A DNA stretch of 64,000 bases, from the NCBI RefSeq assembly GCF_039543385.1, contig NZ_BAABJQ010000005.1:186001-250000 (forward strand). The letters run 5' to 3'. Below, piece by piece: positions 49,542 through 57,581 of the stretch. The position numbers and the translations under genes are program-made. This stretch comes from Rugosimonospora acidiphila (GTDB lineage Bacteria; Actinomycetota; Actinomycetes; Mycobacteriales; Micromonosporaceae). Below the pieces are notes generated by a model, which did no database searches, was not told the origin of the DNA, and saw only the letters and a program-made list of their open reading frames with translations. Position 1 is the stretch's first letter; the number at the start of each line of letters is the position of its first letter.

Positions 49542-51293
49542 GTGACCAGGCCCATCGTCGTGGTCGGCGACGCGCTGCTCGACCGCGACGTGATGGGCCA
49601 CGTGGAGCGGATCTGCCCGGACGCCCCGGCGCCGGTCTTCGAGGAGTCGCACGCGTTCGACCGGCCCGGCGGCGCCGCGCTCGCCGCCGCGCTGATCGCC
49701 GAGTACGGCCGGCCGGTCAGGCTGATCACCGCCATCGGTGACGACCCGGCCGGCGCGCGCCTGCGGGAACTGCTGGCCAACGCCGGGGTCGAGGTCGTCG
49801 CCCTGCCGTACCGGGGGGACACGCCGGAGAAGATCAGGCTGTGTGCCGGGCGCCAGGTGCTGATGCGGATGGACCGGGGCTCGCCCGGCGAGCCGTTCGA
49901 CCCGGACGGCGGGCTGGAGTCCGCGCTGGCCGACGCCGGCGCGGTACTGGTCAGCGACTACGGGCGTGGGGTCAGCCGGCTCGCCTCGGTGCGCGCGGCG
50001 GTGGCCGCGATCGTGGGCAGGTGCCCGGTCGTCTGGGACCCGCATCCGCGCGGCCCCGCGCCGGTGCCCGGGGTACGGCTGGTCACACCCAACGAGTCCG
50101 AGGTGCTGGCCACGGTGGGCAACTCCGCACCCGTGGCACAGCCCGCCCCCGCGCACGTCGCCGTGGAGGGCGGCCCGGCGGCCGTCGCCGTGGAGGGCGC
50201 CATGGCCGGCCCCGAGGCCGCGGCCGGCTCGGCTGGTAATGGTGCCACCGGAAATGGTCTGACCATCAAGAGCCCGACGGTCAACGGTTCGGGCGGCGGC
50301 GGGCGGCACCGGGCCGACGACGGGTCGGCCACCTCATCGCCCGGCACCGTCTGGGACGGCACGGCGCGGGACGGCGCGACGTGGGATGGCGGGGCGTGGG
50401 ACGGGTCGGTGTCCGACGGGCCGTCGGGTGGACAGTCCGGCCACCGCTTCACGGCGCTGGCGCAGGCCGCGAACCGGGCCCGGGAACGCTGGCGGGTCCG
50501 GGCGGTCACCGTCACCCTCGGCGCGGACGGGGCGCTGCTGGCGCACGGCGGGGCCACGCCGATGGTGGTACCGGCGCCGGTACGCGCCGACTGCGACTCG
50601 TGCGGGGCCGGCGACCGGTTCGCCGGTGCGGCCGCCGCGGCGCTGGCCGACGGTGCCCTGCTGTCCGAGGCGGTACAGAGCGCGGTCGCCGATGCGGCGA
50701 CGTTCGTGGCGGCCGGGGCCGCCCGCGGGTACGCCCGCCGCAGCAGCGGGGCCGCTCCGGCGCCCACCGAGGTGAACGTGGACGCCGCGCTCGCCATGGC
50801 GGCCGCGACCCGGGGCGCGGGCGGCACGGTGGTGGCCACCGGAGGCTGCTTCGACCTGCTGCACGCCGGCCACGTGGCGACCCTTGAGGCGGCCCGCGCG
50901 CTGGGCGACTGCCTGATCGTGTGCCTCAACTCCGACCGCAGCGTGCGCGGGCTCAAGGGGCCGGACCGGCCGCTGGTGGCACAGCATGACCGGGCCCGGC
51001 TGGTCGCCGCGCTCGGCTGCGTCGACGTGGTGGCCATCTTCGACGAGCTGACCCCGGAGCCGCTGCTGGCCCGGCTGCGCCCAGATGTGTGGGTCAAGGG
51101 CGGCGACTACTTCCTCGACGACCCGGACGACCGGCCGGTGCTGCCCGAGGCGGAGCTGATCCGCAGCTGGGGCGGGCAGAGCGTGGTCGTGCCGTACCTG
51201 GCGAACCACTCCACCAGCGGACTGATCCGCAGCGCTCGGGATCGGCTGACGCCCCCGCCGGCCGAGCCGCGCAGGGAAGGAGAAGAGCGATGA
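49542..51293 (+). CDS. hldE: Bifunctional heptose 7-phosphate kinase / heptose 1-phosphate adenylyltransferase
   Basis: A 583-residue two-domain enzyme. The PfkB-type kinase (~1-410) has Val-Val-Gly-Asp-Ala-Leu-Leu-Asp, Arg-Pro-Gly-Gly-Ala-Ala and Cys-Gly-Ala-Gly-Asp-Arg-Phe with the catalytic Asp. The usual Asn after Gly-Gly-Ala is missing. Residues ~190-300 are a low-complexity Gly/Ala/Ser/Asp insertion containing Trp-Asp-Gly repeats. The nucleotidyltransferase (~430-575) has Gly-Gly-Cys-Phe-Asp-Leu-Leu-His-Ala-Gly-His and Val-Lys-Gly-Gly-Asp-Tyr. Together they phosphorylate C1 and then form ADP-heptose. GTG start; the stop overlaps the SDR gene (ATGA). Confidence 0.92.
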   Translation: MTRPIVVVGDALLDRDVMGHVERICPDAPAPVFEESHAFDRPGGAALAAALIAEYGRPVRLITAIGDDPAGARLRELLANAGVEVVALPYRGDTPEKIRLCAGRQVLMRMDRGSPGEPFDPDGGLESALADAGAVLVSDYGRGVSRLASVRAAVAAIVGRCPVVWDPHPRGPAPVPGVRLVTPNESEVLATVGNSAPVAQPAPAHVAVEGGPAAVAVEGAMAGPEAAAGSAGNGATGNGLTIKSPTVNGSGGGGRHRADDGSATSSPGTVWDGTARDGATWDGGAWDGSVSDGPSGGQSGHRFTALAQAANRARERWRVRAVTVTLGADGALLAHGGATPMVVPAPVRADCDSCGAGDRFAGAAAAALADGALLSEAVQSAVADAATFVAAGAARGYARRSSGAAPAPTEVNVDAALAMAAATRGAGGTVVATGGCFDLLHAGHVATLEAARALGDCLIVCLNSDRSVRGLKGPDRPLVAQHDRARLVAALGCVDVVAIFDELTPEPLLARLRPDVWVKGGDYFLDDPDDRPVLPEAELIRSWGGQSVVVPYLANHSTSGLIRSARDRLTPPPAEPRREGEER

Positions 51294-52003
51294 ACAGTCC
51301 TACCAACGCCGGTCAGGCACTGGCCGGCCAGCGGGTACTGGTGACCGGCGGTGCCAGCGGGCTGGGTGCCGCGCTGGTCGACGCGGTACGCGACGCGGGC
51401 GGCAAGCCGTACGTGCTCGACGTCCGCGAGCCGGCCGACGGCGTACCGGCGGTGGCCGTCGACCTGTCCGACACCAGGGCCGCCGAGCGGGCCGCCGTCG
51501 AACTGGCCGAGCACGCCGGCGGCCTGGACGCGGTGGTCACCGCGGCCGGCATCGACCTGCCCGGGCGGCTGGCCGACGTGCCGGGACCGGACTGGGAGCG
51601 GGTCGTCCAGGTGGATCTGCTGGCCCCGGCCGCGGTCATCCGGGCCTGCCTGCCCTACCTGCTGGCCACCCACGGGCACGTGGTGACCGTGGCCTCCACG
51701 CTCGGGTTGCGCGCGCTGTCCGACGCCACCGCCTACTGCGCGGCAAAGTTCGGCATGGTCGGCTTCACCCGGTCGCTGGCCGTCGAGCTGGCCGGCCGGG
51801 TTGGCGTCACCCTGCTGGTACCGGGCGGGATGCGCACCGGGTTCTTCGACGGGCGCACCGAGCAGTACAAGCCGGGGCCGGACGCGGTGCTCAACGATCC
51901 CGCCAACGTGGCCCGGGCGGCGCTGTTCGCGCTGTCCCAACCGGCCGGCTGTGCGGTACGGGAGCTGGTGATCACGCCAGACGTCGAACCCTCGTACCCG
52001 TGA
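51290..52003 (+). CDS. Classical short-chain dehydrogenase/reductase
   Basis: A 237-residue SDR: cofactor motif Thr-Gly-Gly-Ala-Ser-Gly-Leu-Gly, catalytic Ser in Val-Ala-Ser-Thr-Leu and Tyr-Cys-Ala-Ala-Lys. It is a short classical SDR, not the extended HldD epimerase that converts D,D- to L,D-heptose, so it probably oxidises, reduces or otherwise remodels a sugar of the pathway. The purine-rich GGGAAGGAGAAGAG precedes the ATG, which overlaps the hldE stop. Confidence 0.88.
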   Translation: MNSPTNAGQALAGQRVLVTGGASGLGAALVDAVRDAGGKPYVLDVREPADGVPAVAVDLSDTRAAERAAVELAEHAGGLDAVVTAAGIDLPGRLADVPGPDWERVVQVDLLAPAAVIRACLPYLLATHGHVVTVASTLGLRALSDATAYCAAKFGMVGFTRSLAVELAGRVGVTLLVPGGMRTGFFDGRTEQYKPGPDAVLNDPANVARAALFALSQPAGCAVRELVITPDVEPSYP

Positions 52004-52010
52004 GATCGTC

Positions 52011-52955
52011 GTGAGTATCGTCGTACTGCGCGCGCTGGGGATCGGCGACCTGGCCACCGCGGTACCGGCGCTACGCGGGCTGCGTGCCGCGTTTCCGACC
52101 GCCCCGCTGGCCCTGGCCGCGCCGGCCTGGCTGGCGCCGATGGCCGAACTGACCGGAGCGGTGGATCGACTGATCCCGCTGTCCGGGCTGGCCGCCCTGC
52201 CACGTGGGGTGGCCCCGCCGGCCATCGCGGTGAACCTGCACGGCAGCGGACCGCAGTCGCACCGGCTGCTGGCCTCGCTCAAGCCGCAGCGGATGCTGGC
52301 CTACCGCACCGAGGAGTATCCGGACGGTCCACAGTGGAATGAGCAGGAGCACGAGGTGCTGCGCTGGTGCCGGCTGCTGGCGTGGTACGGGATCGAGGCG
52401 CAGCCGGGCGATCTGGCGCTGCGCCCGCCGGCGGCCCGGGCACCGATGCACGACGTGGCGGTGGTGCATCCCGGCTCCAAGTCACCGCAGCGGCGCTGGC
52501 CGGCGCACCGGTTCGCCGAGGTTGCCCGGCGCCTAGCGGCGGAGGGCCAGCACGTGGTGATCACGGGCTCGGCCGAGGAACGGGACCTGGCCCTGTCCGT
52601 ATGCCGGGGCGCGGGGCTGCCCGAGGACCGGGCGCTGGCCGGACAGACCGACGTCGGCGGGATGGCGGCCCTGGTGTCGGCCGCTCGACTGGTGGTCTGT
52701 GGCGACACCGGCATGGCCCACCTGGCCACCGGGTACGGCGTGCCGTCGGTCGTGCTGTTCGGCCCGGTACCGCCCAGCCGGTGGGGTCCACCGGCGAACC
52801 GCCCGCAGCACCGCGCCCTGTGGCGCCCCGCCGCGCACGGGCCCGCGCTGTTGGAGATCAACGTGCCCGAGGTACTGGCGGCGGCCTCCGAGGTGCTGTC
52901 GGTCAGGCCGGATCGGTCAGCAGCCGTTCGCGCAGTGTCGCCAAGGTCTGGCTGA
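52011..52955 (+). CDS. GT9-family (heptosyltransferase-like) glycosyltransferase
   Basis: A 314-residue GT-B enzyme. It begins Leu-Arg-Ala-Leu-Gly-Ile-Gly-Asp-Leu, the GT9 acceptor-side start, and has Val-His-Pro-Gly-Ser-Lys-Ser-Pro-Gln-Arg-Arg-Trp and Gly-Asp-Thr-Gly-Met-Ala-His-Leu-Ala with Leu-Phe-Gly-Pro-Val-Pro-Pro. These are the ADP-heptose-binding motifs of WaaC/WaaF-type enzymes. It is the second GT9 unit in the cluster and the last gene. Its 3' end overlaps the convergent sigma-factor gene by 53 bases. Confidence 0.9.
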   Translation: MSIVVLRALGIGDLATAVPALRGLRAAFPTAPLALAAPAWLAPMAELTGAVDRLIPLSGLAALPRGVAPPAIAVNLHGSGPQSHRLLASLKPQRMLAYRTEEYPDGPQWNEQEHEVLRWCRLLAWYGIEAQPGDLALRPPAARAPMHDVAVVHPGSKSPQRRWPAHRFAEVARRLAAEGQHVVITGSAEERDLALSVCRGAGLPEDRALAGQTDVGGMAALVSAARLVVCGDTGMAHLATGYGVPSVVLFGPVPPSRWGPPANRPQHRALWRPAAHGPALLEINVPEVLAAASEVLSVRPDRSAAVRAVSPRSG

Positions 52956-53727
52956 GTAGACGGGATACGTGCATCTGCGAGATGCCGACCTGATCGGCGA
53001 TCTCCGACTGGGTGAGGTTGCCGAAGAAGCGCAGCGACAGGATCCGCTGTTCCCGCTGGGGAAGCTCCTTGATCAGCTGATGCAACGCCTGCCGGTCGGC
53101 AAGCGACTCGATCTGATCGTCCGGCTCACCGATAAGCTCGCCCAACTCGATGCCCCCGTCGTCGGTACCCACGGCGCTGTTCAACGACCGGGTGGCGTAC
53201 GCGCTGCCACACTCCAGACCGGCGAGCACCTCTTCCTCGTCAATGCGCAGCCGGGTGGCCACGTCGCTGACCAGTACCGACCGGCCCAACTCCTGGGCCA
53301 GGTCGGTGAACGCCCGGCTGATCTCGAGGTGTAGTTCCTGCATCCGGCGGCTCACCCGGACGCTCCATCCCTTGTCACGGAAGTGACGCTTGAGTTCGCC
53401 GACTACGGTCGGGCCGGCGAAGTTCGCGAACGGGATGCCCCGGGTGATATCAAACCTGTCCACCGATTTGATGAGGCCCACCGTCGCGACCTGGGTCAGA
53501 TCGTCCAGCGATTCGCCGCGCCCGGAGAAGCGCCGGGCCAGCCGGCGGGCGAACGGCAGGTACGCGCAGATCAGCTCGTCACGCAGGGCCAGCCGGCGCG
53601 GGTCGTCAACATCCAGCGGAGCCATCCGCGCGAATGCTTCGGCCGCGAACTCGTCAACCGGTGAGCCACCGGCCGCCTGGATGACCGGACGGGTTTGAAC
53701 TGGTTGCTCGATGGCGATAGTAGACAT
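52903..53727 (-). CDS. SigB/SigF/SigG-family RNA polymerase sigma factor
   Basis: A 274-residue stress or development sigma factor. Region 2 contains Asp-Asp-Leu-Thr-Gln-Val-Ala-Thr-Val-Gly-Leu-Ile-Lys-Ser, region 3 Val-Ser-Arg-Arg-Met-Gln-Glu-Leu, and region 4 the helix-turn-helix Ser-Glu-Ile-Ala-Asp-Gln-Val-Gly-Ile-Ser followed by His-Val-Ser-Arg-Leu. Length and lack of region 1.1 fit the SigB/F/G group. The upstream same-strand gene encodes a fused STAS/HATPase regulator, the partner type used by such factors. Promoters of matching type are frequent on both sides. I saw no GGGTA-type promoter in its immediate 262-base upstream spacer (53728-53989), so it may be read through or use another sigma. 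Confidence 0.93.
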   Translation of the reverse strand: MSTIAIEQPVQTRPVIQAAGGSPVDEFAAEAFARMAPLDVDDPRRLALRDELICAYLPFARRLARRFSGRGESLDDLTQVATVGLIKSVDRFDITRGIPFANFAGPTVVGELKRHFRDKGWSVRVSRRMQELHLEISRAFTDLAQELGRSVLVSDVATRLRIDEEEVLAGLECGSAYATRSLNSAVGTDDGGIELGELIGEPDDQIESLADRQALHQLIKELPQREQRILSLRFFGNLTQSEIADQVGISQMHVSRLLSQTLATLRERLLTDPA

Positions 53728-53989
53728 GGCCTGCCTCTGTGCTACGACTGTCCACCCGGCAGCGGCACGGAGCCAGACCGGGTACGGCCGAGCGAACTAG
53801 CCCGCGCTTGGGCACGGGACGGTCGGTCAAATGGTGGCGGCGCCCTGACGAGCGCCGTAAGCGACCATCGTCCCGGGGAACGCGGGACACGACTCTTCAT
53901 CGGTCGCGGTCACACCTGCCTGAAGGGTGTGCCACTTCCGTACGTTACTCGCCGACCATGGCCCCGCAAGCTGCTTGGAGAAACCTGGG

Positions 53990-55072
53990 TCAGGCCGGTA
54001 CGGCGAGTCGCGCCCACACCACCTTGCCCTCGCCGGTGGGTGCGCAGCCCCACCCGTCCGACATCGAGTCGACGATGAGCAGACCGCGCCCGTACCCGTG
54101 GCCGTCGGCGTCCACCCCGCCACCCGGATCCACCAGCGAACGGGGATCTCCGTCCCGTACCGCGAGGTGCAACACCTTTCCGACCAGCCGTACGGTGAGC
54201 TCCATCGGGGTGCGCGCGTGCACCACCGCGTTGGTGACGAGTTCGGACACGATGACCTGGGCGAGCTGACTGAGCCGGGAAACCCCCCACTCCGCGCACG
54301 ACCGGTCAACCGTGAGCCGGGCCTGCTCGGGGGCGTGCCGGTCGGGAGGCAGGCGCACCGAGTGCCGGGGCGGCACCGGTGCGCGCAGTGCCACCCGGAC
54401 CGCGTCCTCGACCCGGTCGAACAGGTCGATGCCCGCGCCGCCGCCGACCACCAGGCGCTCGCCGTCGCGGTCCGCGGCCGTGCGCTGCTCCCCGATCGGG
54501 CGCTGCTCCCCCATCGGGCGCTGCTCGCCGATCGCGCCACGGTTGGGGAGGCCGCCTCGGTCCACCGGCGTCGTGCGATCCACGGGCATCCGCTGCTCAC
54601 CCACGGCCCGCTCACCCACGGCCCGCTCGCCGGCGGTCCCCTCCGCGGCCGACCTCTGCTCCCCGATCGGTCGCTGCTCACCTACCGATCGTTGCTCTCC
54701 CAATGGGCGCGGCTCTCCCAATGGGCGCTGGTCTCCGGACGCACGCGTGGCGCCGTACCGCTGCCTGCGCGTGCGGGCGTCCTCCAGCAACGCGCGCATC
54801 CCGGGCCCGGCGCCGCAAAGGGCGAGCCGCGCGCCCGGCCACGCCGCCGCGTCGTCGGCCAGCTTCAGCAGCGCCAACGGGGCCGAGTCGCCGGCCATCG
54901 ACAGGTGGGTCACGTCCAGGACCAGAGCCATCGGCTGGTCGGCCAGGCGCTCGCGCAGCGAGATGACGCCGCTGACGGCCGACGAGTCGTCGAAGGTGCC
55001 GTACAGGTCGACGACGGCGACCGGCAACCTCCGCTTGACGCGACACAGCAGCGTCGACACTGGAGTCAGCAT
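53990..55072 (-). CDS. Fused STAS (anti-anti-sigma) and HATPase (anti-sigma) protein with hexapeptide-repeat linker
   Basis: A 360-residue regulatory protein. Residues ~10-110 form a STAS domain (Leu-Asp-Val-Thr-His-Leu-Ser-Met-Ala-Gly-Asp-Ser, with the serine usually phosphorylated). Residues ~235-360 form an RsbW-like HATPase with N-box Ser-Glu-Leu-Val-Thr-Asn-Ala-Val-Val-His and Gly-Tyr-Gly-Arg-Gly-Leu. Between them runs a ~100-residue linker of Gly-Glu-Gln-Arg-Pro-(Ile/Leu/Met) repeats and Gly-Glu-Arg-Ala-Val. In SigB systems these two activities are normally separate proteins. Start ATG 55072 is chosen; ATG 55084 also fits. A SigB-type promoter lies at 55157-55181, suggesting feedback. 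Confidence 0.85.
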   Translation of the reverse strand: MLTPVSTLLCRVKRRLPVAVVDLYGTFDDSSAVSGVISLRERLADQPMALVLDVTHLSMAGDSAPLALLKLADDAAAWPGARLALCGAGPGMRALLEDARTRRQRYGATRASGDQRPLGEPRPLGEQRSVGEQRPIGEQRSAAEGTAGERAVGERAVGEQRMPVDRTTPVDRGGLPNRGAIGEQRPMGEQRPIGEQRTAADRDGERLVVGGGAGIDLFDRVEDAVRVALRAPVPPRHSVRLPPDRHAPEQARLTVDRSCAEWGVSRLSQLAQVIVSELVTNAVVHARTPMELTVRLVGKVLHLAVRDGDPRSLVDPGGGVDADGHGYGRGLLIVDSMSDGWGCAPTGEGKVVWARLAVPA

Positions 55073-55156
55073 GCCGAGCCACATCCGCCGTGCGCTGTGG
55101 CAGCACCCATGGTGTACCTCAACCCTTCCGCTGGTGACTGGAGCCACGGGAACTTG

Positions 55157-55181
55157 GTACCCACCGCTATCCAAGTCATTC
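55157..55181 (-). promoter_or_regulatory. SigB-type promoter of the STAS/HATPase gene
   Basis: On the minus strand GAAT (55181-55178), a 15-base spacer and GGGTAC (55162-55157) fit GNNT-N14/16-GGGTAC. It lies about 85 bases before the start at 55072. The rest of the 286-base spacer (55073-55358) shows nothing else. Confidence 0.5.
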
Positions 55182-55358
55182 GTCGGTGTCGGTCTGACTT
55201 ATCGGCTAGCATCGGCCACGACAGGTCGCAGTTCCAGACACGAGCGTACTGGAGTGTGCATCCGGGCACGGAGTTCCGCGCGCCGGATCCCCCGGTTTTC
55301 CGCAGGCCGGACCCCTTCGGCCGGGGCCCGTTGGTCCGCACGGGCCACGGTCGGTGGG

Positions 55359-56351
55359 TCAGAAGACCCCACGGTAGAGCGCGCAGCCCCGGCACACCTC
55401 GGGCGGGTCGCCGTCACGCAGCCGGCGGCGGAACTCCCGGTACGCCGGCCCCATCCAGATCTCGCCGAAGCCACTCTCTCCCAGCCGCCCCATCGACACC
55501 CGGTCGTCGCCCATCACCATGCAGCACGGCTGCACCACTCCCCGGCTGGTCACGTACGCCTCGTCCCAGGGCCAGCCGCAGCCCGGCCGGGTGGACTCGA
55601 CGGCCTTCGGCAGGCGCAACTCGATCCCGTGCTCGCGGGCGACCCGCCCGGCGGCCGCGTACGCCGTCTCGGCCACGGCACGGTCCGCGCCGGTCCACAG
55701 CGCCTGTTCGGCGGCGTACTCGCGGATCTGCCGGTAGGCGCCGGCCGGGTCGGTGTCGGCGAAGCTGTGCGACAGGTTCTGCACCCGCAGTTCGGCCACT
55801 CCCACCCCGGCCAGCAACGCGACCAGGTCGGGCAGTTGGGCCACGTTGCGGCGCATCGCGACAAACACCACCCGCAGCCACGGGGTGTCGCTGCCGGCCG
55901 CCCGCTTCGCCTCGACCAGACCGCGCAGGTTGGCCAGTACCCGGTCGAACCGCGCACCCTCCCGGATGCCCTCGAAGGTCGGCGCGTCGGCGCCGTCCAG
56001 CGACACGTGCAGCCAGTCCAGACCCGCCTCGACCAGTTCCTCGGCCCGGTCCCGGGTCAGCAGGGTGGCGTTGGAGTTGAAACCGACCCGGATGCCCCGC
56101 GACCTCGCGTACCGGATCATCTCCAGCAGGTCCGGCGCGAGCAGCGGCTCGCCCAGCCCCTGCAGGGTCAGCCGGCGCAGCCCCGGTACGTCGTCGATCA
56201 GCCGGCGCAGCGTCGCCAGCGGCATGGCACCGGCCAGCTTGTTGACCGGGGGCCGGTACCGGACCAGGCACATGGCGCAGCGCAGGTTGCAGGCGGAGGT
56301 GACTTCGACCTGAAGCGCCATCGGCAGCGGCGGGGTGAGGCTTGCCGGCAT
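55359..56351 (-). CDS. Radical SAM protein with SPASM-like C-terminal domain
   Basis: A 330-residue iron-sulfur enzyme. The radical SAM cluster motif is Ser-Ala-Cys-Asn-Leu-Arg-Cys-Ala-Met-Cys near residue 20; Gly-Leu-Gly-Glu-Pro and Phe-Asn-Ser-Asn-Ala-Thr complete the barrel signature. The C-terminal part has Cys residues in Gly-Cys-Gly-Trp-Pro-Trp, Gln-Pro-Cys-Cys and Glu-Val-Cys-Arg-Gly-Cys, as in SPASM domains that bind extra clusters. No precursor peptide gene is obvious nearby, so the substrate is unknown. ATG 56351 is supported by a GTTT-N15-GGGTAC promoter ending nine bases upstream; the frame is open to 56429. Confidence 0.88.
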   Translation of the reverse strand: MPASLTPPLPMALQVEVTSACNLRCAMCLVRYRPPVNKLAGAMPLATLRRLIDDVPGLRRLTLQGLGEPLLAPDLLEMIRYARSRGIRVGFNSNATLLTRDRAEELVEAGLDWLHVSLDGADAPTFEGIREGARFDRVLANLRGLVEAKRAAGSDTPWLRVVFVAMRRNVAQLPDLVALLAGVGVAELRVQNLSHSFADTDPAGAYRQIREYAAEQALWTGADRAVAETAYAAAGRVAREHGIELRLPKAVESTRPGCGWPWDEAYVTSRGVVQPCCMVMGDDRVSMGRLGESGFGEIWMGPAYREFRRRLRDGDPPEVCRGCALYRGVF

Positions 56352-56360
56352 GGCGGCGGC

Positions 56361-56385
56361 GTACCCGGGTCGATCCGGCCGAAAC
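56361..56385 (-). promoter_or_regulatory. SigB-type promoter of the radical SAM gene
   Basis: Minus strand GTTT (56385-56382), 15-base spacer, GGGTAC (56366-56361): an exact match to the Streptomyces SigB consensus. The ATG at 56351 follows nine bases after, giving a leaderless or nearly leaderless mRNA. Confidence 0.65.
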
Positions 56386-56392
56386 CCGACGC

Positions 56393-56418
56393 GTGTAGCA
56401 GTCGTCCGGCGAGGGTAG
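56393..56418 (+). promoter_or_regulatory. SigB-type promoter of the DUF1360 gene
   Basis: GTGT (56393-56396), a 16-base spacer and GGGTAG (56413-56418), with the ATG at 56428 nine bases later. It is back-to-back with the radical SAM promoter, the two -35 elements only seven bases apart. Confidence 0.5.
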
Positions 56419-56427
56419 CTAGCGGAC

Positions 56428-56955
56428 ATGTTTCGTTCCCTGCGACAGCGGCTGGAAGGGATCGGCGAGGGGTACGGCGGCAGCCAGCCGCTGCGCGGCT
56501 ACCTGACCACCCTGACGGTGTACGCGAGCGTCGTGTCCGGGCTGACCGCGGTGGCCGCGGCGACCGGGCGGCGCGGTCCCAGCCGGCCGGCGGCCGGCGA
56601 CGTGATACTCATCGCGGTGGCCACCCACAAGCTCAGCCGGCTGCTGGCCAAGGAGGCGGTGACCAGCCCGCTGCGCGCCGCGGTCACCCGGTTCGAGGGC
56701 GCCGCGGGCAGCAGCGAGGTCAACGAGGTGCCCCGCGCCACCGGCTCCGGCCACGCGGCGGCGGAGCTGATCAGCTGCCCGTTCTGCCTCGGGGTGTGGG
56801 TCTCCACCGGATTCTGCGCGGGCCTGGTGTTCCTGCCCCGGCTGACCCGGCTGGTGGCCACCGGCCTGACGGCGGTGGCCGGCTCCGACTTCCTGCAGCT
56901 GGCCTACGACGCGGCCAAGGCCGCCACCGGAAACGCCGGCCGGCACGGGGGCTGA
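56428..56955 (+). CDS. DUF1360 family membrane protein
   Basis: A 175-residue protein with predicted membrane helices near residues 25-45, 58-72 and 112-150. The motif Ser-Cys-Pro-Phe-Cys-Leu-Gly-Val-Trp-Val near the third helix is the DUF1360 hallmark; in Bacillus the family includes sporulation-associated CotI/YjbX-neighbour proteins of unknown role. The two cysteines could bind metal. The ATG lies just after a SigB-type promoter, divergent from the radical SAM gene. Function unknown. Confidence 0.82.
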   Translation: MFRSLRQRLEGIGEGYGGSQPLRGYLTTLTVYASVVSGLTAVAAATGRRGPSRPAAGDVILIAVATHKLSRLLAKEAVTSPLRAAVTRFEGAAGSSEVNEVPRATGSGHAAAELISCPFCLGVWVSTGFCAGLVFLPRLTRLVATGLTAVAGSDFLQLAYDAAKAATGNAGRHGG

Positions 56956-57060
56956 CAGCGCGGAGGCGGGGACGGGTCACCCGCGCCCACAACCAGGTCG
57001 ACAGACGGCCGCCGGGCCGCGCTCACGGCGCGGCCCGGCGGTATGAGTCGGGGGTACGGG

Positions 57061-57480
57061 TCAGAATCGCTGCCGTTCCGGCCCCCCGCCCAGCGCGGCC
57101 CACACCTCCGAAACCGTGCCGTACAGGTGGTTCGGTTGCAGTCGGGTCAGCGCGGCGACCACGTCGTCGGGTGCCTGCGCGGCCCGGGCCGCGGCGGTCA
57201 GCGTGGTCCGGTCGGCCGGAAACGCCGATCTGGTGAGGTACCGGCCGAGTCGGGAGCGCGCCTCCCGTTCGTTCGGCGTCATGCCGGCCGGCGCACCGCC
57301 CCTATGGCCGGCGGTCAGCTCCGGTATCAGCGAGTCGTTGGGCTGATCCTCGGCGGACGGTTCGGGCTCGTGCCACTCCTCGCCACGTCCGTTGGCCGGG
57401 CTGCCCTGAACCATCCCGCGGGTCTCGCTCGCCATCTGATCGTCGACGCGCGGCCCGTGTTTGCTGTTTCCTCGGTCCAT
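57061..57480 (-). CDS. DUF2795 domain protein
   Basis: A 139-residue hydrophilic protein. The N-terminal ~80 residues are polar and probably disordered. The C-terminal ~55 residues match the DUF2795 pattern: Tyr-Leu-(X)5-Phe-Pro-Ala-Asp-Arg-Thr-Thr-Leu, then Ala-Ala-Leu-Thr-Arg-Leu and a Val-Ser-Glu-Val-Trp end. DUF2795 proteins are widespread in actinobacteria without known function. Two other DUF2795-like modules lie within 5 kb. The start at 57480 is supported by a GTTT-N16-GGGTAG promoter eight bases upstream, again predicting a leaderless mRNA. Confidence 0.8.
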   Translation of the reverse strand: MDRGNSKHGPRVDDQMASETRGMVQGSPANGRGEEWHEPEPSAEDQPNDSLIPELTAGHRGGAPAGMTPNEREARSRLGRYLTRSAFPADRTTLTAAARAAQAPDDVVAALTRLQPNHLYGTVSEVWAALGGGPERQRF

Positions 57481-57488
57481 GCCGTCGG

Positions 57489-57514
57489 CTACCCCCGGGC
57501 CGGAAGCGGCAAAC
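57489..57514 (-). promoter_or_regulatory. SigB-type promoter of the DUF2795 gene
   Basis: Minus strand GTTT (57514-57511), 16-base spacer, GGGTAG (57494-57489); ATG at 57480. Confidence 0.55.
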
Positions 57515-57581
57515 CGTCCCACGTGCCCGGCACCCGCGCATCGGAACACGCCGGTACGGCCAAAAATTGTCGCCCCGTAGC

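Noticed and set aside
51290..52003. HldD-type heptose epimerase
   Set aside because: It is a short classical SDR with Tyr-Cys-Ala-Ala-Lys; HldD is an extended SDR of about 310 residues with a different N-terminal motif.
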